Shown: one piece after another, positions 36,358 to 44,255 of the stretch
Position numbering within the stretch: the first letter of the stretch is position 1
How the letters are laid out: every line of letters begins with the position of its first letter
Assembly: GCF_009873495.1 (NCBI RefSeq)
Contig: NZ_CP046703.1
Span: 5,546,501-5,610,500 of the forward strand
From: Nostoc sp. ATCC 53789
Lineage (GTDB): Bacteria > Cyanobacteriota > Cyanobacteriia > Cyanobacteriales > Nostocaceae
Reading direction: 5' to 3'
Length of the DNA stretch: 64,000 nt
The notes under the pieces: model-generated
Database searches by the model: none
What the model was told of the DNA's origin: nothing
The model's input: only the letters and a program-made list of their open reading frames with translations
Translations under genes and position numbers: made by a program

Positions 36358-36753
36358 CTGGGGGAACCCATTCTAGTAACTTTAAGGTTTTGACTTTAGC
36401 TCAGATATACTACTAGTATTACAAATATTTTGCTTACTTGGTAACTTAGATGAATATTAGTAATATATATTACTTAGCGTTTATCTGATTATACTCAGCT
36501 TAACATATTACTAACTTAAAATAATATTAGCAATTTGATAAAATGTTTAAAATTAAGCCCTAGGGTACTTTAAATTGGTTTCTAATGTGAAGTTGACGCG
36601 AATTATACGAGGTCTTTAGCTTCATTAGTGCTGATACTTCGTATGCCATGCGGATAGTCTCTGTTACAGAATATTTAAAGTTTTGCAAAATATATTCTGT
36701 CAATGTACTCTGGCGTACATGATTAAGATGTGCTATTGCCATGAGGAACGAGG
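36358..36753. promoter_or_regulatory. Divergent promoter region between the kinase and the CIS gene pair
   Basis: About 396 bp without a gene; a 60-codon minus-strand frame was rejected. AGTAATATATATTACT at 36459-36474 is a perfect 16-bp palindrome that could bind a dimeric regulator, although AT-rich palindromes also arise by chance. GAGGAACGAGG precedes the ATG at 36754 and contains the ribosome-binding site. Confidence 0.45.
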
Positions 36754-38028
36754 ATGAGTAATGTACTCTCTATAGCCGCCGTGACAGCAGTACTAAAAGT
36801 CTTGCTGGAAAATGGCTTAGTCAGCGATCCGATCGCTGCGAGTGTTGGTGATGTGATTGTAACTGCCCTACCGCCCGATCGAATTTCAGTTGAAGCTGAC
36901 GAGCGGGCTCAAATCAACCTGTTTCTTTATCAAGTAACACAGAACCGCAATGTCGATTGGGTATCTCAGGAATTTCGCAGCAGGCATTCACGTATAAATG
37001 GAAACACATCCTCTCAAAGCCCGCCACTAGCTCTTGATCTCCATTACTTACTAACAGCGTATGGAGCTAAGGATTTTCAGGCGGAGCTTTTATTGGGCTA
37101 TGCAATGCATTTATTACACAAAACACCAGCCATCACATCGGATATTATTGAGAATACTCTGATAAATGCCTCTACAACCAATACCTCAAGCGCTTTTTCG
37201 CAAGCTGTAGCAAGTGTATCTGTACCTGATTTAGCTGAACAAATTGGTCAGATTAAACTGACTCCAGAGTTTTTTAACATGGAAGAAACTTCTAAATTAT
37301 GGTCTGCGTTACAAACACACTATCGACCTTCAGCTACCTATCTGGCATCAATGGTATTGATTGAGAGTAGCAAACCTGAAAATTCTGAAGTCTACATAAT
37401 GCCCTTGTCTCAACCGACTATAGAGCAAGTTATGGCTTCGGCAAAGACGGAGCAAACGATTGTTACGGGCACAACATTAGTAATTCGTGGTAAACGTTTA
37501 CGCGGTGAGATTACCCGAATCCGTTTGAGTCATCGGGAGACTTTATTAGTACCTCATGATGTTAAAGAAACACAAATTAGCCTGTTAATCCCATCAGATT
37601 TATACGCAAGTGTGCAGACTATCCAAGTTGTACATCTAACAATGGGCAATGCAGGACAAACAGATTATCTATTTGAATCAAACGTTGCAGCTTTTGTCAT
37701 CCATCCAACAATTACGGCATTTGTCGCTCAAGTGGAAAATAGCGGTGAAAATTTACGCACAGCAGAAATTACCGTTAAATTCCAGCCCAAAGTTGGTAAG
37801 GCACAGCGAGTAGTTTTGCTACTCAATGAAGTATCAGTTAATAGTCCGGTAGCTTACTCTTTCTTGGTTGCACCACGCACTGAAGACACCGATGCAATTA
37901 CTATTCCTGTCAAAAATGTAAAACCAGGGACTTATATTGTTCGGGTGCAAGTAGATGGGGCAGAAAGTCCACTGCACAAGAAGAATCAGTCTGGAGCTTA
38001 TGATTCGCCACAGGTGACAATCTTATGA
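36754..38028 (+). CDS. DUF4255/Pvc16-like contractile injection system protein
   Basis: 424 residues. The N-terminal ~190 residues match the Pvc16/DUF4255 domain: LKVLLENGLVSDP, then ADERAQINLFLYQVTQN and LALDLHYLLTAYG followed by LLGYAMHLLHKTPAI. In contractile injection systems (extracellular CIS, Photorhabdus virulence cassette, antifeeding prophage) this protein caps the tube/sheath terminus. The C-terminal part (from about 225) looks like Ig/IPT-type beta domains (TTLVIRGKRLRGEITRIRL). The stop overlaps the next gene's ATG by 4 bp, indicating translational coupling to the AAA ATPase, which is the usual partner (Pvc15). No other tail gene is in the window. Confidence 0.88.
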   Translation: MSNVLSIAAVTAVLKVLLENGLVSDPIAASVGDVIVTALPPDRISVEADERAQINLFLYQVTQNRNVDWVSQEFRSRHSRINGNTSSQSPPLALDLHYLLTAYGAKDFQAELLLGYAMHLLHKTPAITSDIIENTLINASTTNTSSAFSQAVASVSVPDLAEQIGQIKLTPEFFNMEETSKLWSALQTHYRPSATYLASMVLIESSKPENSEVYIMPLSQPTIEQVMASAKTEQTIVTGTTLVIRGKRLRGEITRIRLSHRETLLVPHDVKETQISLLIPSDLYASVQTIQVVHLTMGNAGQTDYLFESNVAAFVIHPTITAFVAQVENSGENLRTAEITVKFQPKVGKAQRVVLLLNEVSVNSPVAYSFLVAPRTEDTDAITIPVKNVKPGTYIVRVQVDGAESPLHKKNQSGAYDSPQVTIL

Positions 38029-40013
38029 ATGCTACAACAAATCACAATTGGGATGAGGCAAACTACCGCTATCTATCAGCAGCCCTTGCCGTAGTGCGTG
38101 GGATTTTAGAAAATCACACAGCAAAAGAGCAAAATGAATCTGTAGAGAAAAATCAAGAGAATTTACAGCAAGCTTTACAGGAAGCGGCGGCTGCAATGCC
38201 TGCGCCATCGGCATTGGAGAGAGTATGCAAAATATTTAGCCTCTCATCCTTTGAACGTGATTTGTTGTTGTTGTGTGCAGGTATGGAGTTGAATGGAGAT
38301 TTTGCTAAATTGTGTGCCATAACACACGGAGATTTACAACGAGCTTACCCAACTTTAAGTTTAGGTTTGTCCGCTTTACCTAACGTCCACTGGGATGCGA
38401 TCGCTCCAAATGCTCCCTTACGTCATTGGCGGTTAATTCAAATTGGTGATGGTCATGCCTTGACTCTCAGTCCCGTCAGAATTGACGAACGAATTTTACA
38501 TTATCTCACGGGCATTCAATATCTTGACGAACGATTAGCTGGCATCATTGAACCATTACCAGAGGTTAGCGATCTAGTCCCCTCGCACCAAGATTTAGCA
38601 GAGCGAGTTGCAGCAGTTTGGTCGCAAGCTGACAAAATTAATAGCTTACCAATCGTGCAGCTATGTAGTAGCGAAACAACTAGCAAACGCGCCATTGCCG
38701 CGGCCATTTGTCAACTCCAGGGTTTAAGTTTGTGGGTAATGCCTGCACAACTGATTCCCTTAGTACCTAGTGAGTTAGATAATCTCATCCGCCTATGGAC
38801 TCGTGAGACGATTTTAAGTAAGTGTGCGTTACTCATAGACTGCAACGAACTAGATAATAATGATATGGCGCGGCTGAATGCGATCGCTCGTTTCATCGAA
38901 CGCACCAAGGGCTTTTTAATAGTTACGAGTCGAGAACGGATTGGACTAGGACAACGCCTGGTAGTTAATTTTGACGTACATCAACCAACTAGCAAAGAAC
39001 AAGGTACAGTTTGGCAAGATGCCCTAGGTTCAATGGCATCACAAATGAACGGGCAAGTTAAAACCCTAGTGGATCAGTTTAACCTAAGTGCCGCAACCAT
39101 CCGGGCTGCTTGTGCAGAAGCCGCAGGACAGTTAGCACAAAAACCAGACAACGATATCACGAGCATTTTATGGGATGCCTGCCGTGTGCAAGCACGTCCG
39201 CGTTTGGATGAACTCGCCCAACGGATTGAGCCATCTGGTGATTGGGAAGATTTGGTATTGCCAGAGGCACAGAAACAAGTTCTCCGAGAAATTGCGGCTC
39301 ATGTGCGTCAACGCAGTACTGTATATAACAATTGGGGTTTTGGTGGCAAGAGTGCTAGAGGATTGGGAATTAGTGCTTTATTCGCAGGTGCTAGCGGCAC
39401 TGGTAAAACCTTGGGGGCAGAAGTACTCGCCCAGAAATTGCGCCTCGACCTTTATCGGATTGATCTATCATCGGTAGTTAGCAAATATATTGGCGAAACA
39501 GAAAAGAATTTGCGCCGGGTATTTGATGCTGCTGAACAAGGCGGGGTGATTTTGTTATTTGATGAAGCTGATGCTTTATTTGGCAAACGTAGTGAAGTTA
39601 AAGATGCCCGCGATCGCTATGCCAATATTGAAGTTAGCTATCTGTTGCAACGGATGGAAAGCTACCCAGGTTTAGCAGTCTTAACAACAAACCTGAAAAG
39701 TGCAATTGATACAGCCTTTTTGCGCCGGATTCGCTTCGTGGTGCAATTCCCCTTCCCCGATACAACACAACGAGCCGAGATTTGGCGGCGCGTCTTTCCC
39801 GCCGACACCCCAACCGCAGACTTAGATGCTCTGCAACTAGCACGGCTAAATGTCGCTGGGGGTAATATCCGTAACATAGCCTTAAATGCAGCTTTCCTCG
39901 CCGCCGATGCCGGGGAAGCAGTGCAGATGAAACACGTATTACGGGCTGCTCAGACGGAATATAGCAAGTTAGAGAAACCTTTAACTGATGCGGAAGTTGG
40001 GGGGTGGATGTGA
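38025..40013 (+). CDS. Pvc15-like AAA+ ATPase of contractile injection systems
   Basis: 662 residues. The AAA+ domain is in the C-terminal half: Walker A GASGTGKT (about 454-461), Walker B VILLFDEADALFG (about 507-519), sensor-1 VLTTNLKSAIDTAF and the arginine-finger region FLRRIRFVVQFP. The N-terminal ~380 residues are a helical region with a second, degenerate nucleotide-binding-like fold, as in the Pvc15/Afp15 group. These ATPases are needed for assembly or cargo loading of injection particles. The 4-bp overlap with the Pvc16-like gene supports joint function. A STRR-type repeat and MITE-like element follow. Confidence 0.88.
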   Translation: MNATTNHNWDEANYRYLSAALAVVRGILENHTAKEQNESVEKNQENLQQALQEAAAAMPAPSALERVCKIFSLSSFERDLLLLCAGMELNGDFAKLCAITHGDLQRAYPTLSLGLSALPNVHWDAIAPNAPLRHWRLIQIGDGHALTLSPVRIDERILHYLTGIQYLDERLAGIIEPLPEVSDLVPSHQDLAERVAAVWSQADKINSLPIVQLCSSETTSKRAIAAAICQLQGLSLWVMPAQLIPLVPSELDNLIRLWTRETILSKCALLIDCNELDNNDMARLNAIARFIERTKGFLIVTSRERIGLGQRLVVNFDVHQPTSKEQGTVWQDALGSMASQMNGQVKTLVDQFNLSAATIRAACAEAAGQLAQKPDNDITSILWDACRVQARPRLDELAQRIEPSGDWEDLVLPEAQKQVLREIAAHVRQRSTVYNNWGFGGKSARGLGISALFAGASGTGKTLGAEVLAQKLRLDLYRIDLSSVVSKYIGETEKNLRRVFDAAEQGGVILLFDEADALFGKRSEVKDARDRYANIEVSYLLQRMESYPGLAVLTTNLKSAIDTAFLRRIRFVVQFPFPDTTQRAEIWRRVFPADTPTADLDALQLARLNVAGGNIRNIALNAAFLAADAGEAVQMKHVLRAAQTEYSKLEKPLTDAEVGGWM

Positions 40014-40379
40014 AGGGGCAGGAGGCAGGGGGCAGGCAGGGCCGTTTCATTCCCTAAAAGGCTCTGATTTACAAGCGTTTCAGGAAAAAAAGTCAGGTGA
40101 CTAAAAAATCTGATTGGGCAAGAAAATCGCGATCACACTGAAATTTAGTCGTTGAGGTGGTAGCTTTTCGATTAGCAAATCAAGCAAATTTCTGACTCCT
40201 ACTCTTGACAAAATCTCTAAGAGATCGAATGAAACAGCCCTGCAGGGGGCAGGGGGCAGGAGTTAATTTTAGAAGTTGCCAAATCATTTTGCAAATATGC
40301 AACGCCATATTTGATATGATCCCTGATTCGTGGGTTTTGTAACTCACCTAAGTGAAGAGTTTTAGCCAGCGTGATTGGT
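40014..40379 (+). other. Intergenic region with G-rich repeats and a MITE-like element
   Basis: Directly after the ATPase stop codon are GGCAGGGGGCAGG-type tandem repeats. They are interrupted by a 208-bp element (listed separately) and resume after it up to about 40262. The last ~115 bp before the SAM hydrolase gene end show nothing recognisable. Confidence 0.6.
40036..40243. mobile_element. 208-bp MITE-like element with 16-bp inverted repeats
   Basis: The left end GCAGGGCCGTTTCATT (40036-40051) and the right end AATGAAACAGCCCTGC (40228-40243) are inverted repeats with one mismatch. AGGGGGCAG occurs directly at both sides (40027-40035 and 40244-40252), as expected of a 9-bp target duplication, but the surrounding G-rich tandem repeat makes this less certain. 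The inner 176 bp contain no gene. Confidence 0.65.
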
Positions 40380-41204
40380 TCACGTTAGAACAACTTGAAG
40401 GGGTGCTTGCCAATCTAAATGCAACTGGGAGTGAGCATTACCGCTATTAATGGCAATTTCTACCCAGCCGTGACTGCCAACTAAAGCTAGTATCTCTCCC
40501 ACGTTGACATCACTGTAAGCTTTACAACTTGGTATATTCAGCCCAGCAGCTTGCACATACCAAGTTTTGCCTTGTACGTAACTCGCTGGAATATTGCTCA
40601 CTAGGTTGCCAAAGTGATCAATATATTGAATGCAACCCACTACACCATTGCTTATCTGCTTGCACTCGGCTATATCTAGTTTGACTAAACTTGCTGGATC
40701 AATTTCTTGTCCTAGCTGTTTGAGGGAAACACCACTAGCAAGACTAGCTGCTACTGGTGCAAAAATATCTCTACCGTGAAAAGTGTTGCTTGGTTGAGGA
40801 GTTCGCCAATAGTTAAGATTTGTAAGTTCGACGGCTGCGTAGGCGTAGCCCGTCGTAGACATCGCCAGAATTTGACTAAGTACGCCGCTAAAGATACCAT
40901 TATCTGGGCCGACTAGAAACCCTTGAGCAAATTCTACTGCGATCGCTCGTCGCTTGCTTCCCACACCCGGATCTACTACTGCCAGATGCACTGTCCCAAC
41001 GGGAAAATAGGGATAAGCATTCATCAGGCAAAATCTAGCTGCGGCGATGTCTTGCGGTGGAATTTGGTGCGTTAAGTCTATCACCCTCAGCCTGGGATTG
41101 GCTTGGGCTATGACTCCCTTCATTACGCCTACATAAATATCGCGATCGCCAAAATCGCTTAGAAAAGTCATGAGTCGTTGTTGATCTATCTGCTTTTCAG
41201 ACAT
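40380..41204 (-). CDS. SAM hydrolase / SAM hydroxide adenosyltransferase family (DUF62)
   Basis: 274 residues. The family's N-terminal motif is MTFLSDFGDRDIYVGVMKG (12-30), followed by VIDLTHQIPPQDIAAA, HLAVVDPGVGS and FHGRDIFAPVAA. The C-terminal domain has FGNLVSNIP. The family cleaves S-adenosylmethionine to adenosine and methionine with water; related enzymes are fluorinases and chlorinases. A stretch at 113-123 (LAMSTTGYAYA) corresponds at DNA level to a small dispersed repeat (40837-40865) and seems to be an in-frame insertion relative to the family pattern. The gene stands alone on this strand. Confidence 0.85.
   Translation of the reverse strand: MSEKQIDQQRLMTFLSDFGDRDIYVGVMKGVIAQANPRLRVIDLTHQIPPQDIAAARFCLMNAYPYFPVGTVHLAVVDPGVGSKRRAIAVEFAQGFLVGPDNGIFSGVLSQILAMSTTGYAYAAVELTNLNYWRTPQPSNTFHGRDIFAPVAASLASGVSLKQLGQEIDPASLVKLDIAECKQISNGVVGCIQYIDHFGNLVSNIPASYVQGKTWYVQAAGLNIPSCKAYSDVNVGEILALVGSHGWVEIAINSGNAHSQLHLDWQAPLQVVLT
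40837..40865 (-). repeat. Small dispersed repeat in frame inside the SAM hydrolase gene
   Basis: On the coding strand the unit begins GCGATGTCTACGACGGG and ends GCCTACGC, and is identical over 29 bp to the intergenic copy at 61541-61569. It translates within the open frame without a stop. A third, more diverged copy lies at 46631-46657. Confidence 0.8.
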
Positions 41205-41315
41205 ATTTTTGTTAAAATCTACATTAAGTTATAAAATTCTGTAGCAACAGCTACAAAATATGTGCTATGTTATGAATAGAAGACATAAAGTGAAAAATTA
41301 AAGAAGGTAATCACT

Positions 41316-41471
41316 ATGAATCAAAATAGACTACAAAGTGGCAGGAAAGCACAAGAAGCTCACAGAGAGAATATTCAAAAAAGCCTAGAGCATCGCTTGC
41401 AAGTAGCCAGAGCAAAGGGCGACGAACAACTGATTCGTCAACTTGAAGCTGAAATGAGATATTCCAGCTAA
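41316..41471 (+). CDS. Small charged protein of 51 residues, conserved-looking
   Basis: An ATG frame of 51 codons with AAGAAGG 8 bases upstream, a very good ribosome-binding site, and a strong terminator hairpin 33 bp after the stop. The product starts MNQNRLQSGRKAQEAHR and continues with a highly charged amphipathic helix (SLEHRLQVARAKGDEQLIR), ending EAEMRYSS. It has no membrane segment and is probably a helical hairpin or coiled coil that binds a protein or nucleic acid. I do not recognise the family. The clean transcription-unit layout makes a real gene likely. Confidence 0.65.
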   Translation: MNQNRLQSGRKAQEAHRENIQKSLEHRLQVARAKGDEQLIRQLEAEMRYSS

Positions 41472-41503
41472 ATCAAGTTTTCATTGTTCTTAGTTTGTTG
41501 TGT

Positions 41504-41532
41504 AACCCGCTGTAGCGGGTTTTTTTTGTTTT
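41504..41532 (+). terminator. Rho-independent terminator
   Basis: AACCCGC (41504-41510) and GCGGGTT (41515-41521) form a perfect 7-bp GC-rich stem with loop TGTA, followed by a run of seven or more T. It ends the transcript of the 51-residue protein gene. Confidence 0.85.
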
Positions 41533-41604
41533 TAGAGGGTTTGCTTTCTATGGTAATTGCGCTCTTAAAGCAATACGCCTTGCAAATTCACTCCTAAAAT
41601 CTCT

Positions 41605-41692
41605 GGTTTCCTCTCTGCGCTCTCTGTGGCTCTGCGGTTTAAAAGTGATTTATTGAACCACAGAGGCGCAGAGAACACAGAGAGAAGAGGAA
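41605..41692. repeat. Inverted pair of a dispersed CAGAGGCGCAGAG-type repeat
   Basis: TCCTCTCTGCGCTCTCTGTG (from about 41610) reads, on the opposite strand, as nearly the same unit as ACCACAGAGGCGCAGAGAAC (from 41657). The two arms match at about four of five positions and enclose AAAAGTGATTTATTG. Related single copies occur at 22855-22892 and 60340-60372. Confidence 0.7.
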
Positions 41693-41769
41693 TTATTGTC
41701 CGAAAATTTTACCCACCTTGAAAAGGCTAGTGGGCATTGCCCACCTTAATTAGACAATTATTTAGTTCA

Positions 41770-43557
41770 CTAAGACTTTGGTTTATAAGTCGAAGCAACG
41801 TGCAATTCTTTCAACTGTTTAGCATCTACACTTGAAGGTGCATCTGTTAACAAACAACGCGCTTGTTGTGTCTTCGGAAAAGCAATAACATCTCGAATGG
41901 ATTCTTCCCCAGCTAGCAACATTACCAAACGATCTAAACCGTAGGCGATGCCACCATGCGGCGGTGTACCATATTCAAATGCTTCTAAGAGAAAGCCAAA
42001 TTTACTTTGTGCTTCTTCTGGAGATAAACCAATCGCTTCAAACACCTGCTGTTGAATTTCTCGCTGATAAATCCGTAGACTTCCGCCGCCAACTTCTACG
42101 CCGTTGAGTACCAAGTCGTAAGCTTGGGCGCGTGCGGTTTTTAAGTCGCTCAAATCATCAGGATGGGGTGCTGTAAACGGGTGGTGCAATGCTTCTAGAC
42201 GCTTTTCGTCAGCATTCCACTCGAACATCGGGAAATCTGTAATCCAGAGTAAGTTGATTTTTTCTGGATCGATTAAGTTAAATTCTTTAGCGATCGCTTG
42301 TCGTAATCTATCTAAAGTTTTATTAACTGTAGCAGCATCACCAGCCCCAAACAGCAGCAAGTGTCCAGCTTTAGCACCTGTGCGGCGTAAAATTTCTTGT
42401 TTTTGTTCTTCAGTAAGGTTATCTTTAATCGCGCCAATGGTGTCAATTTCGCCATCATCCCTGACACGGATATAAGCTAAACCTTTAGCACCGGCTTCGC
42501 TGGCTTCTTTAAATAAATCGCCACCTGGTTTAATACGGACATTAGAAATTACATCGTTACCGTTAGGAATGGGGAGGATTTTGACGATACCACCATTAGT
42601 AACAGTGTCCCGAAAGACTTTGAAACCAGAGTCTTTGACAATATCTGAGACATCAACTAATTCCAAACCATAGCGGGTATCTGGTTTATCACTACCGTAA
42701 CGTTCCATCCCCTCAGCGTAAGTTAGACGAGGGAAAGGACGCTGTAACTCAATGCCTTTAACTGTTTTGAAAATATGACAAACTAAGTTCTCGTTTAGTT
42801 CGATAATTTCTTCTTGGGACATGAAGCTCATTTCCATGTCCAACTGGGTAAATTCTGGTTGTCTGTCGGCGCGCAAATCTTCGTCACGAAAGCAACGGGC
42901 AATCTGATAATATCTATCCAAGCCGGATACCATCAGCAATTGTTTAAATAGCTGGGGTGATTGTGGCAAAGCATACCACTCACCAGGATTGACGCGACTG
43001 GGTAGAACATAATCCCGCGCCCCTTCTGGGGTAGAACGGGTAAGTATTGGGGTTTCGACTTCGATAAAACCTTCCAAATCTTCCAGATAACGACGCATGG
43101 CTTTGACAATTTGATGACGCAGTTGCAAATTTTGCGCCATGCGTTCGCGTCGCAAATCCAAATAACGATATTTCAGCCGCAAATCTTCCCGCACTGTCTC
43201 GGTGTCAGCTACGGAAACTTGGAAAGGCAACTGTTTGCGGACAGCATTGAGGAGTTCAATTTTATCAGCGTAGATTTCTACCTCGCCTGTGGGGATGCGG
43301 GTATTCAGCGATTCTTCGGGACGTTGTGTTACCCTACCAGTGATTGCGACAACATATTCATTTCGCAGGGCGTTCGCATGTTCGTAGGAATCTGGGGTGC
43401 GTTGCGGATCGCTGACGATTTGGACAATTCCAGTGCGATCGCGTAAATCTAAAAATATCACACCACCGTGATCGCGGCGACGGTCTACCCATCCGTAAAA
43501 GGTAACTGTTTCTCCAATATGTTCTTTTCGGAGTTCGCCGCAATAGTGAGTTCGCAT
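41770..43557 (-). CDS. aspS: Aspartyl-tRNA synthetase
   Basis: 595 residues, the usual bacterial length. The N-terminal OB-fold anticodon-binding domain starts MRTHYCGELRKEHIGETVTF and has GWVDRRRDHGGVIFLDLRDR (22-41). Class II motif 2 is CFRDEDLRADRQPEFTQLD, the bacterial insertion (GAD-like) domain lies in the middle, and motif 3 is GGIAYGLDRLVMLLAGEESIRD near the C terminus. It charges tRNA-Asp, and possibly tRNA-Asn, for translation. The gene is single, with divergent, poorly structured upstream DNA. Confidence 0.97.
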   Translation of the reverse strand: MRTHYCGELRKEHIGETVTFYGWVDRRRDHGGVIFLDLRDRTGIVQIVSDPQRTPDSYEHANALRNEYVVAITGRVTQRPEESLNTRIPTGEVEIYADKIELLNAVRKQLPFQVSVADTETVREDLRLKYRYLDLRRERMAQNLQLRHQIVKAMRRYLEDLEGFIEVETPILTRSTPEGARDYVLPSRVNPGEWYALPQSPQLFKQLLMVSGLDRYYQIARCFRDEDLRADRQPEFTQLDMEMSFMSQEEIIELNENLVCHIFKTVKGIELQRPFPRLTYAEGMERYGSDKPDTRYGLELVDVSDIVKDSGFKVFRDTVTNGGIVKILPIPNGNDVISNVRIKPGGDLFKEASEAGAKGLAYIRVRDDGEIDTIGAIKDNLTEEQKQEILRRTGAKAGHLLLFGAGDAATVNKTLDRLRQAIAKEFNLIDPEKINLLWITDFPMFEWNADEKRLEALHHPFTAPHPDDLSDLKTARAQAYDLVLNGVEVGGGSLRIYQREIQQQVFEAIGLSPEEAQSKFGFLLEAFEYGTPPHGGIAYGLDRLVMLLAGEESIRDVIAFPKTQQARCLLTDAPSSVDAKQLKELHVASTYKPKS

Positions 43558-43682
43558 AAGTCTTAGTTATTGTTTCCGGGCTAGATTGGGAAGAAAATGT
43601 CAAAGCCTTCCCATTATCTAGCATCAATAGTAATTGTAGTAGTTCTAATTGAATAAAAAATGAAATAATCTCACACTATAAT

Positions 43683-43733
43683 GCAAACACCTACTCCTCG
43701 ATATGATCTGTTGCGGGTGTTTGCTTTGTTTTC
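43683..43733 (+). terminator. Hairpin with T-rich tail
   Basis: A 9-bp perfect stem (GCAAACACC/GGTGTTTGC) with a 24-base loop, followed by TTTGTTTT. The nearest gene upstream on the + strand is far away, so it may end a small RNA or an antisense transcript starting in the aspS leader. Confidence 0.4.
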
Positions 43734-43907
43734 CTCTGCTAGAGAGATGTATGAAATATTGCAAATTCTCAAACGTATTGCTAAAGCAATGTGTACGACG
43801 GACTTCGCCAATGCTCCTGTATTGTGACTGAATTAATAAGCAGAACTTGAAGCACCGCAATTAGTGAGTAATGTTGCAAAGCAGACTACCTGGTTATGAG
43901 TTAGACT

Positions 43908-43998
43908 GCTCCAGTGAATCGTGGAACCGCTCCCGTGAATCGTGGAACCGTTCCCGTTAATTGTGGAACCGCTCCAGTGAATCGTGGAACCGCTACAG
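43908..43998. repeat. 21-bp tandem repeat, four copies
   Basis: Four units at 43915-43935, 43936-43956, 43957-43977 and 43978-43998, each with TGAATCGTGGAACCGCTCC or a near variant, and a partial unit before the first. The length is a multiple of three, but no start, ribosome-binding site or long frame supports translation. Confidence 0.9.
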
Positions 43999-44255
43999 TT
44001 GCAATATTGATAACTACAGTTTAACTATAGTGACACCAAATTGCTGGCGGCAACTTAAGCATTTAAAGGTAAAGACATGCAGTCATGATCTTATACTGCA
44101 TGTAACATCTAAAATTTCTGTATTTTCCTTTTTTTGCCAAAATCTGAAATATTGCACAGCAAAGTTGTATAAAATTTCATACAAGTTTCTAAAATCCGTC
44201 ACCAGATTCAAACCTCTAAACCCAGATTTAATCTAACTTTCTGAATTACGAATTA

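Larger units (their letters stand above)
43558..44255 (+). other. Long intergenic region upstream of aspS and the pentapeptide-repeat gene
   Basis: No convincing gene in about 700 bp. GCAAACACC (43683-43691) and GGTGTTTGC (43716-43724) form a perfect 9-bp stem followed by a T-rich stretch, a terminator-like signal on the + strand without an obvious upstream gene. A 4-copy 21-bp tandem repeat lies at 43915-43998. AT-rich DNA follows, presumably with the promoter of the pentapeptide-repeat gene. Confidence 0.5.

Noticed and set aside
36560..36742. 60-codon minus-strand frame in the divergent promoter region
   Set aside because: It overlaps the promoter zone and has no ribosome-binding site; the translation looks random.
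43681..43827. 48-codon frame in the aspS leader region
   Set aside because: The start overlaps a hairpin arm, there is no ribosome-binding site and no protein pattern known to me.
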